Source: Branchiostoma floridae
Taxonomy: Eukaryota > Chordata > Leptocardii > Amphioxiformes > Branchiostomatidae
Reading direction: 5' to 3'
NCBI RefSeq assembly: GCF_000003815.2
Contig: NC_049984.1
Location: forward strand, 27,827,673 to 27,891,672
DNA: 64,000 nucleotides
Of the stretch, positions 22,151 through 33,965 are shown one piece after another (position 1 is the stretch's first letter; each line of letters starts with the position of its first letter). The notes below the pieces were generated by a model. The model ran no database searches and was not told the origin of the DNA. It saw nothing but the letters and a program-made list of their open reading frames with translations. Position numbers and translations under genes: made by a program.

Positions 22151-22926
22151 CCTCAATGAAATGTCATGGAATGGAGGTTATATTTTCTGTTATGTGTCTC
22201 TGTCTGTGTAGAAGATTACTCAAGAATGGCTGGATGGATAGGTTTCATACTTGTTGTGTTGGTGGGGTGTGATGAAAGCTCGAATCGATGAGATTTTGGG
22301 AGCCGTATCTGTCGTTATAATCGATGTAATAATATCAGAAATCACCCCTATATTTGAGATATATTGGTACAGGCATCGTGCTTCATGTGTTTGTTAATGG
22401 GCTTAGCTCAAAGCAGATGGTGAGGTGACAGCTGTTTGGTATTCATCTTACAGTTGGTGTAGGGCTGTCAGAGGAAAGTGTGCATCTCGTTTTTGTACCG
22501 TGTGAACAGCTGGTGTTATGACATATTGGTGGAAAATCAAATCACCATCTGACTAAAGTTGGCCACATCCCTTCTTCTTTCTGAGTTTCCCAACTTCCTC
22601 CCACGACACAGCTCTGAGGCACATAGCCGAACCTCAATAATGCTGACAACCTTAGACATTTTAAATGCCAAACATCAAGCTTATGGAACACCACGCTACC
22701 ATATGCCGTCGACCTCTTAAACGCACATTACACAATTAAGTGTCACATTTTGATAATTACTAATCAGATGGACATCCTCTGTGTCATTAAATAAATACAC
22801 CACTACTTTCCCATAACATTTATATTATATAACCATTACTCTCAAATACAACCGACTATAAACACACATACCATCCACAAAAAAGCAATAAATATTTCAT
22901 GGAGGTATGAGGTCCCCGAACTCTAG
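22151..22926 (+). mobile_element. Non-autonomous element family 1, copy 2
   Basis: 776 bp, sharing both ends with the copy at 731. The left end has the diverged hairpin CCTCAATGAAATGTCATGGA then ATGGAGGTTATATTTTCTG. The shared inner block is ACTCAAGAATGGCTGGATGG followed by GTTGGTGGGGTGTGATGAAA. The right end is TTTCATGGAGGTATGAGGTC then CCCGAACTCTAG. The middle of the element differs from copy 1 and has only one of the three subrepeats. TTA precedes the left end in both copies, so TTACCTC may be the true terminus. Confidence 0.75.
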
Positions 22927-23750
22927 TTCAAGTTGCTTTTGAAAGCAATAAGCATTGAAGTTTCAGAGCTCACCCTATATTGAACATACAATTGTTGCTC
23001 TAGTAAATTTGTCAGTGTATGGTACCTGTGTATTTATTTTTTTGCTAGATGTGTTTCTTACCTGGTATAGCTGGCTCATTGTCTTAGGCTTGTGGTTTGG
23101 AGAATGTCCCTAATCGGCCGGCTGACTCCCCTAGCGTAGTATTTACTCAAGCAGGCATTCCAAGATGTCAAACTTGTCTGCAGACTTGGGCCGATTAAGT
23201 TACGACACAAGAAATCCTTTTGTTCTATAAGCACATGGCAAGACACAAAGTTCTTACACACTTTTCTTGCTACGAATGCAACTTTACACTCGTAGCAAGC
23301 CTTATCCTTTGCTCAGTCCTATTGTTATCCAGCTATTACTATTTGACAGTTTTTCACTGTGAGCGCAGCAACATTCTTCTGCTGTTGCCACCAGAATAGT
23401 TGCCGCTCCAGATCACGAAGTTAAGAAGAGTAATCAACTGGCCTACCTGGAGTCTTGTACGGAGGAGATGAAGACAGATGGGTGTTGATTTGAGGGTTTA
23501 ATCTAGAGAAGTTAGTGATACAAAAACCGCCTGTTGTTTGATAAGTGCAAGTCCCGGAATGATGATAGCCCGCAGAATAAAGCTTGTAGAAGTTCGATAA
23601 GTCCGATAACAAGTAATGTTCGATTCCAAGTAGTGTCCGTTTCCAAGTAAAGTCCAACTCCAGGTAAAGTCGTGAAAAACTGGTCAGACTTCCCAACTTC
23701 CTCTGGTCCGATCTTCTCCTGAAGTGGAGCCTGGTTTCCTTCCTTTAGCA
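22927..23750. other. Non-coding stretch
   Basis: No gene is supported. Around 23610-23665 there is a short degenerate tandem of TCCAAGTA-type words (GATTCCAAGTAGTGTCCGTT and relatives). Confidence 0.4.
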
Positions 23751-23755
23751 AGCAA

Positions 23756-23905
23756 GTCCTGCTTCTTCCCTCTTTGGGAAGCCTAATCCTTCTTACTCCT
23801 CGGCAAGAAGGTCCTGATTCTCCCCTTCTTTGGGAAGCCTAATCCTTCTTACTCCTCGGCAAGAAGGTCCTGATTCTTCCCTTTTTGGGAAGCCTAGTTT
23901 TAAGC
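23756..23905. repeat. 56-bp minisatellite, about 2.6 units
   Basis: The unit contains TTTGGGAAGCCTAATCCTTC then TTACTCCTCGGCAAGAAGGT. Two nearly identical units are followed by a partial third. It is non-coding. Confidence 0.85.
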
Positions 23906-24136
23906 CTGTTTCTCTCTGAGTCCTGGGTGAGTAGGGTCCCTTGAGTTTTTAATAGTCACGTGGCCCAGTTTTGGCGGGAGCTTGCACATCTTATTTTACT
24001 AGCTGACTAATGGCGGCAGATTTGAATTGGAAGTTTGGCGCTTACACTCTATTTGACCAATTTCTACAATTAGACCACCAACCACGAAGCCTGGTAGAGG
24101 CTACTGATTTTGGGGTTTCTTCCTTTTTTTCCTTAA

Positions 24137-24844
24137 AGGTCTACTACGTAATTTTTTGCGCTCAAATTTGAAATATTCTAGAACTAAGAAATTTCAGATT
24201 TACTACCACTTTTTGACAGTTTTTGACACTTTTGTGTCATTTTTTCACGTTTGCAACGTAAAGTATTAGCCTACAAAACATTCTGCTCTAGGCCCAATGT
24301 AACCTGTTGACCTCCCTAGTTAGACCAAGTTGGTTAGACCCTCCTGTTTGTAAAACAGCTTGCCACCGGTAGGTCCCCCGGGGTGGGGTAGTTAGGACAT
24401 GGCAGACTGGAGATAAACAACACAATGGAGATCTTCTTCTTTGGAAACACCCATATCTAATCATTCTAAAATAGCATATAGTCATGAACTTATTAGTCTA
24501 TTTTGTAGGGTATCAACAAGCTGAGGTCATATTCCCTTCAAACTGAAAGAAACCTTGTACAGAAAACTAACCTACTGTACTCAAATCCTCAAAGGAAACT
24601 GCCAACTGGCCCCCCACTGGGAAGCCAGGCTGATAAGGAACAAGAGCCAGGCAGTGACCAGGCCTGAACCCATCTGTTTGTTGGAAGATCACAATTTTTA
24701 TACATGCTTATTTGGTGCAATGATGTCGCAGCGTCTCTCCCTAAATATTGGTATGCAATGCTATATGGTTGATTGAACTAACAATGTAAAGAAAAAGTAG
24801 GAAAAGCTACTTTTTGTTTTGTTCAAATGTTACGTAGTAGACCT
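24137..24844. mobile_element. TTAA-flanked MITE with perfect TIRs
   Basis: A 708-bp element with perfect 15-bp terminal inverted repeats (AGGTCTACTACGTAA and its complement), flanked on both sides by TTAA (24133-24136 and 24845-24848). The TTAA target with an AGG terminus is what Kolobok-type transposons show; piggyBac also uses TTAA but has CCY termini. The interior has no convincing ORF, so the element is non-autonomous. The TIR words resemble a dispersed lancelet repeat I remember but cannot name. Confidence 0.88.
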
Positions 24845-25023
24845 TTAAACATTTGAATAGTGCGTGGGTTAAATAGCGGATATATGGTGGTTCAAATTGA
24901 CAGGAATAGAATGATTTGCGTTTGCCACATGTATACCCATTCCCAATCACCCATGGCATCTACATGATCCATGTACAATTGGAGTTTATGAAGTGCATTC
25001 TACTCTAATGACCACTTCGCTTG

Positions 25024-26473
25024 CCAGTTTGCATTTTCTGTATTACCCAAAACCCACTCCTGTTTGACAAACCCTATGTGAGCCTCCCAATCTGTAGACA
25101 CCGAATAACCTCCTCAGACAGGATGTACACAAGTGCCGCCAGAAAATAGTTCATAACAAGAAGGGAGCATCCATCAAATAAGAACTGGAGTTTAGATCAC
25201 TGGCATTATTTCCTGCTTTGGTATAATATTTGCCCAAGAATTAGTAAAAAGTAGCTGTTCACGATGAATTATTAGCTGCTATACAGCTGGGCACTTTTAC
25301 GGCGGATGGATATGTACAGTATTTCCCGTCGCACAGGCAGGCAGCTTTTAGTGTTGGAGAAGAAAGGCGCTGGCGAGAGGTAGGTCTCCCGTTAGAGGTG
25401 ATTTGTCCTTCCAAATTGTCCTGACGCCATGGCATTTTTGTTATTATGTAGGAACAAATATTTTAAAGATTGTGGTTGCCCGTGTGTCTATGTTTTAGAA
25501 ATCTTGGTCAGGAATATGGATTGATTCTGCCGTGTCCTTCATCCACGCCTTGTGTAAGGCAGCGTTTGGAATGTGTCTCGCAACAAACACGTCAGTTTGT
25601 CCATACCCTCAGGTTTTGCCCCGAACTTACAGTTTTTGATTCTAGCAAGGGCTTTGTACTATGTCGACGATATTAATCTGTTTTTCAATTACAAATCGTG
25701 ACAAAATGACTCAAAAGAATCGAAAGTGTGAGGCCGGCCGCGGCTGACATCTGTGATGGATTATCTTGATTACGTGTTGGCGGACTGGGTTGGACTACTT
25801 TGCAGTATTCGCGAATTCGTTGAACTTCTCAAAACATATTAGTCGTGTTTTATATTGTGTTAATGCATGTAATGACCACGAGTGCGTGTTAATGTATGTT
25901 TATCGTAATTGAAATATATCAACTGTTAATCAACAGTCTGCACTTCTCTCTGCTGGCTAAAATACCAGCTATTGGCATTGGTAGAATCACTTCAAGACAT
26001 ATCTTTCGTGTTAACTGGCAAAAGAAAAATTGCTTGTTACTAGTACACAACTAATCTTGGTTCTTAATTTGTATTTCCTGTACAGAAGCTCCTGAGATGA
26101 GGCAAACATCAATGCAGACCACACTGAACATCGACAGCTGTGCACCTCCAATAGAGAGGTGACATACTCTGGTCGACAAAGCCAATATCTTTCAGACACG
26201 AAGTCAGCACAGCTTGAAACATCTGATCATAAAATGAGGTTTCCAAAACAATATTTATCTACAATGAAACGTTACCATATATGGTGGCATATCAAATCGT
26301 GACACATCACTGATGACATCTATGTTCATTTTGGCTTGTGGCAGAACATCCAACTTACTCAGGGGTTGTTAGTCAGGTCTATTGTTACAGCTGTCCAGCC
26401 TCTTGGAAACCCAGACTTCGGGGACTGTGTCTCTGGCTCAGTGGGGGCTGGTTCAGCTTAGTTAGATGGGTTT
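25024..26473. repeat. Long repeat L, copy 1
   Basis: Collinear with 55111-56290 over more than 1 kb. Shared blocks include GGATGTACACAAGTGCCGCC, GGCGGATGGATATGTACAGT, GCAGCGTTTGGAATGTGTCT and AACTGGCAAAAGAAAAATTG, in the same order and orientation. Its right end is a copy of structured repeat R (26345-26473), whose closing arm has been lost. GGCGAGAGGTAGGT resembles a donor site. No long ORF is conserved between the copies, so it looks like a non-autonomous element or the 5' region of a larger one. Confidence 0.8.
26345..26473. repeat. Structured repeat R, copy 2 (3' arm lost)
   Basis: Begins AACATCCAAC and keeps the inner block GGAAACCCAGACTTCGGGGA then ACTGTGTC-TCT-GGCTCAGT. The closing arm is missing: after GATGGGT the sequence becomes unrelated. 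Confidence 0.75.
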
Positions 26474-26605
26474 GAATTACAGGGAACAGCATACTATTAA
26501 TGTTCATTAAAATAGCTCACCACGTGTAGTGAAAAAGGCCATGGAGATGATCAACACAAATTGTAACACACAGGCCTTGCAGCACATTTGTGTTGTTATA
26601 CATAC

Positions 26606-26686
26606 CTTAAAATTTCTCACTGCGATGAGTATGACATTCGGCAAGTCATCGGTCTTGTCAAACACTAGGGGTTTGTCTTCAACTTC
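26606..26686 (-). CDS. Short unknown exon
   Basis: Open frame VEDKPLVFDKTDDLPNVILI then AVRNFK ending at an excellent donor (TTTTAAG|GTATGT). The acceptor side is T-rich (TTTCTTTTCTTTCATTTG). No domain is recognised. It is probably an internal exon of a minus-strand gene or transposon. Confidence 0.35.
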
Positions 26687-26699
26687 AAATTTCAAATGA

Positions 26700-27740
26700 A
26701 AGAAAAGAAATTACTACTTTATTGAAACAACTACATGCGGAGGTATTGACACCGTACTGAACCATAGTACTTGAATCAGCTTATGAACTTCAAGAATGTC
26801 CACTTTTATGACTGGCATTCCCTATTACATATCTATGTTATGACATAAATAGCTAATGTATTCACTACTTACTTTCCTGTGGGATTTTATTCAATTACAC
26901 GAGTAATATAAATTTCAGCCATTCTATTTATTTGCCTACCTCGAGATGATATTACAAGACCGATGGGTACCGAAAAATAATGAAGTTAGTGAAAAACGAA
27001 AATTAAGTTATGACCTGCTGCACTGATTGAATGAATCTTCTGAGTTGTCCAGACGAGCCAAATATTTTAGGACAATACTGTCAAAGGTACTGTTACTGAT
27101 TGAAAATGGTGTTAGCAGTTACTTCCTACAAAGGCAATTATCAATCAATACGTCTTGACAATAACTTCCTTAGACAAAATTTACAAAATACCTATTAATA
27201 GATGAACCTCAATTTACTTACTGGTTTTCAGAGTGCTGGCTTGGAAATGCCTGCCGATTTTCTCCAATGTCGGGATGCCAAATCCGCCGAAAAATCTATG
27301 TAGATTTAGTTAAGTCTATTAGCAATGGATCATGTAATGCAGTAGAATAAATAATACTTCGGCCTCAGTGATATTATGCCATGATCAGAAATGTGACAAT
27401 TACATCACCTCCATGTCCAAATGTAGATGTTATACATCCCCTAACATGATCTTGAAATATTTATTTCTTAACACCAAATATCAATGGTGTGATATTTAAA
27501 AGGATATCATCATTCTCTTCACTACCAACAGGGTGTCCCTTGAAGGTTTTCTTCAGGAAACCTGGCAGGCTGCAATCCTGTTTTTTGCATGCAATTTTGT
27601 AATGCCCATTTATCCGTTCACTCTAACAATATGAAGCAACAGTCCATCCTTAGTACCATCAACCTACCATTAGTTTATTTTTTTTGTTCAAAAGTTACAT
27701 GAAGGTTCAACCAGATATTATATCCGAAAAATAGATCATT
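26700..27740. other. Non-coding stretch
   Basis: A+T-rich sequence with many stops on both strands and no supported gene, repeat or hairpin. Confidence 0.4.
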
Positions 27741-27779
27741 TCAAACTTAACGATTCATGTGTTGAACAATAAAAACGAA

Positions 27780-27945
27780 GTTAGTCAGTACCCCTGTCAT
27801 GCCCTCTAGTTGCTGTAATATCGCATGGAATGTGGTAGCCACGCTTACGACATTTCCATCGAGGAATAGCATCGACAAAAGGAAGTTTGCCAGTGCCAGA
27901 TTCTGGAGTCTTTCCTCTTTGCTGCCAAAAGCAAGTACCTGTAAA
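27780..27945 (-). CDS. Unknown exon-like frame
   Basis: Minus frame with FGSKEERLQNLALANFLLSM then LFLDGNVVSVATTFHAILQQ and LEGMTGV. Its upstream edge TTTTACAGGTACTTGC contains a possible acceptor TTTTACAG. It is hydrophobic-helical with no domain recognised. It lies 3' of the collinear fragments at 28023-29130 and may belong to the same element. Confidence 0.3.
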
Positions 27946-28022
27946 ATTGTAGTAGAAAACATTGATAGATAAGGAGTAGATTATGAAAACAAAAGGATCA
28001 ATATCCATATATCTCTATTGCC

Positions 28023-29130
28023 TTATCTGGCAACGATGAAACAGTTACCTTTATCAAGAGCTAACCAGTCCTGCAAACGTTCCAAGATACTCTTTTTTGC
28101 CAAGCTGAATTTCAAAACATATCTTTGCATGATGCACATGATGTCATATGCCTTGCTGCTGGCCTGGTTTAGTCTTAGCAGCATTCCTACGAACTTCCAG
28201 TCAGCTTTGAGGTATCTGAAGGTGAAATAATCCACAGATTACTTTGATCTAAGAAGTGAAAAGTATTCTGACACATTTATAGGGTACTTGTATTAAGTAC
28301 TAGTATTATAACTGTGACATACCACTACACTTGGATGTTTCTGCTCTCAAATTCCAGCCCACGGTCCCTGATCTCCTCCATTTCTCTGTAGACAGGGTAG
28401 GCTGCGGACTCCTGTGTGTCCTTGTCCTCTCCACCGTGTGATTTAAGAAAGAAAATGCCTATTATTATCAGACATAAGTTCGAAACTGGATGTTTGGCCC
28501 TTATCCTGGTAAGAGAGATGTAGAAATGAAAAGACCCTACATTAACAAAAGTTATGCTAATGACAAGTCACTTTGATAATTAACTTCATAAATGTACACC
28601 TTATTGATAGTGTGGTGCAGCTGGGCACTGTCAGTGTTCTCGTTGATGGTATCTCTGTTGGGAATGATGCGGGCAGTGCCCATGACTACCAATGCGATGG
28701 TTTCTCGTCACCTGCCGTCCATCCCCTGACAGCCTGACAGAGATCTTGTTGTCTTGTATGAAGTGGTGTTCATGGCTGAGGAGGCGGCTTAGCAGGTCTC
28801 GAAGTGAGCGTCGTGCCAGATTATTTGTTTCCTATTATAGACATATAGGATATCTGTCATACCTCTGTTGTAAAAGGCACCAGGCTGCTCTGCTCCTTCC
28901 TTTCTTCAACGATCTTGTACAAGTGGAGGCACCTTGTCCCCTCCCAGCATTCTCACTTCGTGGTATGCTCTGTCAGAGATGTTATACTTGTCCTTGACTT
29001 TCAGCCACATCTGTATTCGCCGCTTTTCTTCAGGCGTCAGGTCTTTGTTCGTGCGCCTCGGCGAAGCTTGCTGGCCAGGGGGAATCATTGGTGCAAACAC
29101 TTCCCCCTTGGCCCTCTGGCCAAACCACAC
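28023..29130 (-). pseudogene. Collinear exons of an unnamed transposon-type protein
   Basis: Four blocks in order on the minus strand: LTPEEKRRIQMWLKVKDKYN-ISDRAYHEV (29040-28950), VRLSGDGRQVTR with PNRDTINENTDSAQLHHTI in another frame (28745-28600), ESAAYPVYREMEEIRDRGLE (28410-28350) and YLKADWKFVGMLLRLNQASS (28220-28150). KDKY-ISD-AYHE, the (K/R)-SGDG-x-x-R block and the (G/A)DWK-----LGL---S block occur in this order in a large unnamed family I remember from cnidarians, molluscs and lancelets. Frames are broken in at least two places. Confidence 0.5.
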
Positions 29131-29654
29131 GTGATTTGAATTGGCCCTCGATTACATGCTCTACCTGTGTGACGGAAGTCCCATTGTTAACAATTGCAGC
29201 TGGTGACCGAATTTTGAAGTGACTGTTACTAATAATTCCGACATTGTACTTTAATGTTCACTATGGTATGGAGGAGATTGATTTTGTCTTGTGATGATAT
29301 TTTTATGTCATGTACAGAATGGTGATGTGTGTAACATTATGCCTCAGCTATACGTATATAGTAATATAATATTCTTTGCTGTTGGGACAAAGAAATTGTG
29401 GTTGTTTTATCAATGATTTGAAACATCAATGGTGATAACTTGATCAGCAAATTGATGAAGTAGGGGATACTTGTATCACAACTTAACTACAGTGAGCAGT
29501 TTAAATAGATATTTTCCTAGAAAAGTAGATCTAGAACTAGCTTCTTGACTTAATAGTTATACAGAAAAGCAAAACAAAGAAACTTGCAATAAGATGCAGC
29601 TGAGCCTGTGTTAGGCACTCTGTCAATCTTTCATGCACATGTAGTAGTCACATT

Positions 29655-30134
29655 TGGGCTGGAGCCTCCCCGAACTCCCTGACCTGCCTCAATAGAGTAC
29701 AAAAACGGTTAAGGAACATTGTTGGCAGCGACTTATTCGCCACACTACAACCATTGGCCCAAAGGCGTGATGTAGCTAGCCTAGCACTTTTCTATCGGTA
29801 CTTCCATGGTAAATGCTCGGCAGAACTTCATTCACTTGTGCCTTCAATACGAACCTTCACAGCAAGAACCCGTTTAGCCACTTCCACGGAAACAAATAAT
29901 CATTTTTTCCTCCACAATCCACCTAACAGGAGGAAGTACCACGCTCAGAGCTTTTTTCCTAGAACAACATCGCTATGGAATAAGCTTCCACGGACTTGCT
30001 TCCCCACAGGGTACAGCCTGAAACTGTTCAAATTAAGGGTAAACAAACATCTCTCTTCACAATTCAGTAACGTAACCCAAAACGCTTGAGTGGCCTTGTT
30101 TTGCGGTGACCTCAAAGTAAATAAAAAAAAAAAA
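29655..30134 (+). mobile_element. LINE C-terminal fragment with poly(A)
   Basis: Open frame from about 29660: NRVQKRLRNIVGSDLFATLQ, then RRDVASLALFYRYFHGKCSA, then SFFPRTTSLWNKLPRTCFP and a stop at 30087-30089, followed by AAATAAAAAAAAAAAAG. Q-R-R-A-LS-FYRY--G-CS-EL and FFPRT--LWN-LP are the C-terminal signature of a Jockey/CR1-clade ORF2. It is strongly 5'-truncated and this is a different family from those at 121 and 9190. Confidence 0.8.
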
Positions 30135-30370
30135 GTATTCCATGGCAAAATGATGACCAATACTACAGTAGTTCTGTACCTTGCCTTGATGTCCCATGCC
30201 AGATGGGGGTACTCCTGGACGATGCTTCCATAGGCCATGACCATTTCCTCGCCTATACCCTGCCAAGCGATTCGCTATGAACTGGAGAACCAGATTAATA
30301 CTATGCGTGGAGTTTGAAAGAAGTTAAGTATATACAAATTTCCCTAGGGTTTAGCATCATTGGAACCAAG

Positions 30371-30509
30371 TATATCCAGCTTACTCAGGGTTTGATAGCC
30401 AGGTCTGTTATTACAGTTGTCCAGCCTCTTGGAAACCCAGACTTCGGGGACTGTGCCTCTGGTACAGTGGGAGCTTGTTCAGCTAAGTTAAATGGGTTTG
30501 CTGGATGTC
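30371..30509. repeat. Structured repeat R, copy 3
   Basis: Arms ATCCAGC/GCTGGAT. The inner hairpin is ACTGTGCC-TCT-GGTACAGT, where one pair is G-T, intermediate between the A-T of copy 1 and the G-C of copy 4. The right flank CCACAAATAATGTCTCATTC matches the flank of copy 1. Confidence 0.8.
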
Positions 30510-30874
30510 AATGCCACAAATAATGTCTCATTCTTTCTGCTCTTGTTCCTCGTGTTAACTAACTCGCAGAAAACAAAAAGTATAAGAACAATTTTGCAAA
30601 TAAAATCAACAACACATAAATGAATGAAAACTGTACTGATAATGAGGGCTGGTGATAGTTTTGTTAGGTTTGACTCCTACTTATTACTGTAATGTACTCT
30701 TTTATTTGAGGCAGTGGATTAGCAGCCGTTGCAGGCGTGATTTGGTTAAGCATATAAGAAAGATACAAAGAACTTGACCACTTCAACTGTCCTCCTTTTT
30801 GTACTATTTTCCATGTTTTTTTTTTCTTATTTTCATTTTGATGACCAACGATACGTTTTTATCCGAATTCTTAC

Positions 30875-31061
30875 CCAGCTCATCTATAGCCTCCGCATCC
30901 ATCAGACCAGCGTGCGAATACTTCTTGTGACACGGAACAAACAGCATGAAAGGATGTTTTTCAGCTGTTGCCTTTGGCACCAGGGACAGGTCAGGGTACT
31001 TCTCCAGGATGTCATTGATGGTTGCAACCAGAAAAGATGAAAGCGTGTTTATTGCATCCTC
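30875..31061 (-). CDS. Unknown exon with strong splice sites
   Basis: Acceptor TGTTATGTACACAG and donor GAGCTGG|GTAAGA. It is open throughout: EDAINTLSSFLVATINDILE, KYPDLSLVPKATAEKHPFML, FVPCHKKYSHAGLMDAEAID. No family is recognised. The intact frame over 62 codons with both sites argues for a functional or recently functional exon. Confidence 0.45.
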
Positions 31062-31489
31062 CTGTGTACATAACAGAAATATCACAATGACAGATGAGAT
31101 GGTTTTAGATTGCAACATTGTACCAGGCCTGCAAAGGCCGGCAAGAAATTCAAATGAGAAACAGGTACTTGCCTGTAGCATTTTATGAACATGGTTGCCA
31201 ATGAACGTTTTGCCATGGTACTGTCTGTCGACGTCGAATAGTTTCAGTATAGGTTCCTTTTGCCAACAGCGAGGCCCATGTACAGAGTAAAATTTCTCTT
31301 GGAGAAAATATCCCTTTCTTCCACACTTGTTGCTTCTATTAGTTCTCTGCGCTGGCGTCTAACCGATGGTTGCTATCAATTATCTCTATACAGTACTTTT
31401 GCAGTTTTCCTTTGTCAAAGGTCTTTGGCCAAATGTGCCAGGCGTATGGCTGAGGCCTGCCAAGCCCGCCATCTCGAGGAGCTCCTCGG

Positions 31490-31975
31490 GGTCTTCCCCT
31501 ATCGGAATTGGTTGAGCAGGCCGTCCTGGTTGTGGGAGTGGAAGGCTGTGCCCTCTACAAACCGGGCAATCTCGTCCACCGGGGGCAGGGCGGCGTCGCT
31601 CCTCACCTGCCGGAGGAGCTGTACTATGCTTCTGCCCACAAGGGTGGCGTCCGCGCTTAGCCGTGATGGAGACGATTATCGCTTACGACGTTTGTCGACA
31701 CCCGAGTGAACGCATATGGTGTGTTCTCTGTCTCACATCCGTCTGCATGTAAAGCATCTCGGGACAGTGCTGTCAGCGTCCTACCAGTGGACTTTGACCT
31801 GGAGACCTTCGTTACTTATCGCCTCCCATATCAGTTCGAATCCATATCCCTCCGCTGACTTTGCTGTTCCCGTGTAAACTTCGATGTGTGATGTTGTTTC
31901 GTGCTTCCCACGCATACAGAGATAGATAGCAGCAATGAGAAGGTTCTTTACATAGTTTACAAGCACAACAGACAC
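31490..31975 (-). pseudogene. Fragments of an unnamed repetitive protein family
   Basis: At the 5' side (31975-31781) the minus frame has HIEVYTGTAKSAEGYG then ISNEGLQVKVHW. H-E-HTG-A--AEG-G...G----HW (normally followed by QD-DSS) is a strong pattern in an uncharacterised transposon-type protein of lancelets, cnidarians and fish. At 31660-31490 another minus frame reads LPPVDEIARFVEGTAFHSHN then QDGLLNQF and a stop. The pieces may come from one element or two. Confidence 0.4.
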
Positions 31976-32821
31976 GTTTTTGCTACACTTTGTTAGAAGA
32001 GGGGTGGAAACCCACGACCCAGGTCTGTCTTCTTCTCTGCTGGGACCCTGATTGATCTTTCCCCGAAGCAGTTTTCCAAGGGCTGTTCCTCCAGCAACTC
32101 CTGGCAGAGCGGAATTGACAGTTTCTAGAACAACGGGAAGGGCACTGTGACCGTGACCCTTCTTGAGCGGCCCTACTTGGATGGGGTGTATCTGTACCCT
32201 AGGATGTTGAATCAGATTGGTTTGAATCTTCTTCAGTTGTTGAATCGATTTTTTATTGGTAAAAGCTGAACATCTAACTGAATACAGTTAACTAACTTGT
32301 CATATATTTGCTCGGGAAGGGCTCCCAGCTCTCTCGCCATCTGTTGGTTCTTGAACATTGTGAAAAATGCAAGCACACGTATGAGATTTAAAATAAAACA
32401 ACAAATGATTGAGATAGAGATAGAGACTAGTTGGTTTGTCGGGGCCATATCTTGTCGAGATAACATTCAGATGACTCTGCAGGCGATCCCCGAACTATTT
32501 CATGCTGACATTCGAACATAGACTCCGTTTTTCCATTTCGTTTACGTCTGCCACTCTCTTTAAGGACTGCACGCTGAGAGCAAGCTTGCCGTCGACTGCA
32601 ACAACACAGATGTGAGTGCCTTCACAGGCGAATGCTATGCCATCCATGTACGCCAGCGAATGAGTGTCGTTCAAATACTCATTCAGGACCACTACATCTA
32701 CTGGATTATGTGCCCTTGTCTTGATGAGGTGGGGATGTCTTGTTAACGGGTTGAAGTTCAGGGACAAGTAGAACCAAACGGACCAGGAGTTACTGCTACG
32801 ATGTGGGAGGTACATCCCTGG

Positions 32822-33151
32822 TCAGCTCGTCTCAGGGTTTCTCGGTAAGTCGGGTACAATCATGTTAACCACCCATCCCGTGGTACGCAGCAGTTGATCT
32901 CTCCGGATCAAACTGGCCAGCTGGCTGTCGTCCGGCAGAGGGGCATCGCGCCTCATCACATTGAGCACCTCCATCAGGTTGTGGTTAACTATGCAGGATT
33001 CAGGGCTTGATGACTCCGGCTCCCCCCCTCCTCGAAGGTTGCCATTAAACAGTTCTTCTGTGAAGTTTAATCCCAACAGAATCTTAAAGAACTGTTCAGG
33101 GGTTTTACCACTGTTCCTGGCTTGAGTCAGAAGATGGGGATAAATGGCCAC
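32822..33151 (-). CDS. Hypothetical 109-codon ORF
   Basis: Open frame with SGKTPEQFFKILLGLNFTEE, LFNGNLRGGGE and LRRDAPLP-type Asp/Pro residues. The F--LL-LLF--EEL----GN--GG core loosely resembles a BEN domain, but the C-terminal half does not. No splice sites are clear. Weak call. Confidence 0.2.
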   Translation of the reverse strand: MAIYPHLLTQARNSGKTPEQFFKILLGLNFTEELFNGNLRGGGEPESSSPESCIVNHNLMEVLNVMRRDAPLPDDSQLASLIRRDQLLRTTGWVVNMIVPDLPRNPETS

Positions 33152-33624
33152 CCCATGTTCTGGTCCACCCAGTGGTTGAGGGACCTGTCTGTAGTGTAAA
33201 ACTTCACATGATTTATAAGTTCAAGTCTTCACAGCGTTCCTCCTCCCAAAAGTTTATAAGTTTAGGCATTTATTATTGCAAAAAAGTAGGTAACGGTGTT
33301 TTCTTTTAGTTTGGTCAGTATTTTAGACTGGCACAACTGGTGTCCAGCAGAGGAGTTAGCTGGAATGGACTGTTAAAGGTTGTGTTAAGGTTGTGTGGTT
33401 TGCCTTCATACCAGGTGATGGCAGCTCGCCAGCGTCCTCTGTCACTCGGGTTGACACTGTAGGTTGAGGAAGTTGATGTCTTCCTCAATAGGCTGGTGAA
33501 ATGAAAGTCCCATAGTACTTGGGTCATTAAACGTCGACATAATGCCCCTGCATTCTACAATATGGACTACACACAACAAAGTTAACACTATTTACAGTTT
33601 GTACAATCCAGAGGAAATTGAAAT

Positions 33625-33965
33625 TTCTGTCAGGTACATATACAGTTGAGCGTCACCTAGGTCAACTCCGCCCATTTTTTTGTACAATGCAACACACTTT
33701 GGCTTTGTCACCTCACCTCCTCTCCTTCTCTGGACTTGCAGTCCCTGCTTTGATAGCAGTGGAGAGGAGAATGGGTTTGCGTCTCACATCTTGGAATGCC
33801 ACACATAGCAAAATCCTTTCCTGTTCTTTCGTACTGTCCCGTAGCTAGTTGTTCGTAGAGATCTTTGAACAGTGGTGGTGAGTTGAAGTAGTTGTCCAAA
33901 CATAGATGATGGTCCTTGTTCAACAAGTCTGCTTCAACCAAGAAATTGCCATTGTTGTAGGGCAT
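33625..33965 (-). pseudogene. piggyBac-type transposase fragment
   Basis: DDE_Tnp_1_7 debris. LCLDNYFNSPPLFKDLYEQL is the D-N-F-SP-L strand with the catalytic Asp. VAFQDVRRKPILLST, in another frame, is the next strand, and VTKPKCVALYKKMGGVDLGD is the MGGVD motif in a third frame. There are frameshifts near 33830 and 33720. The N-terminal domain and C-terminal Cys-rich domain are missing. No TTAA-flanked TIRs are seen nearby. Confidence 0.75.

Noticed and set aside
31260..31709. 149-codon plus-strand ORF
   Set aside because: Antisense to a minus-strand frame with coherent composition (LPPVDEIARFVEGTAFHSHN). The plus product is Arg/Ser-rich without motifs.
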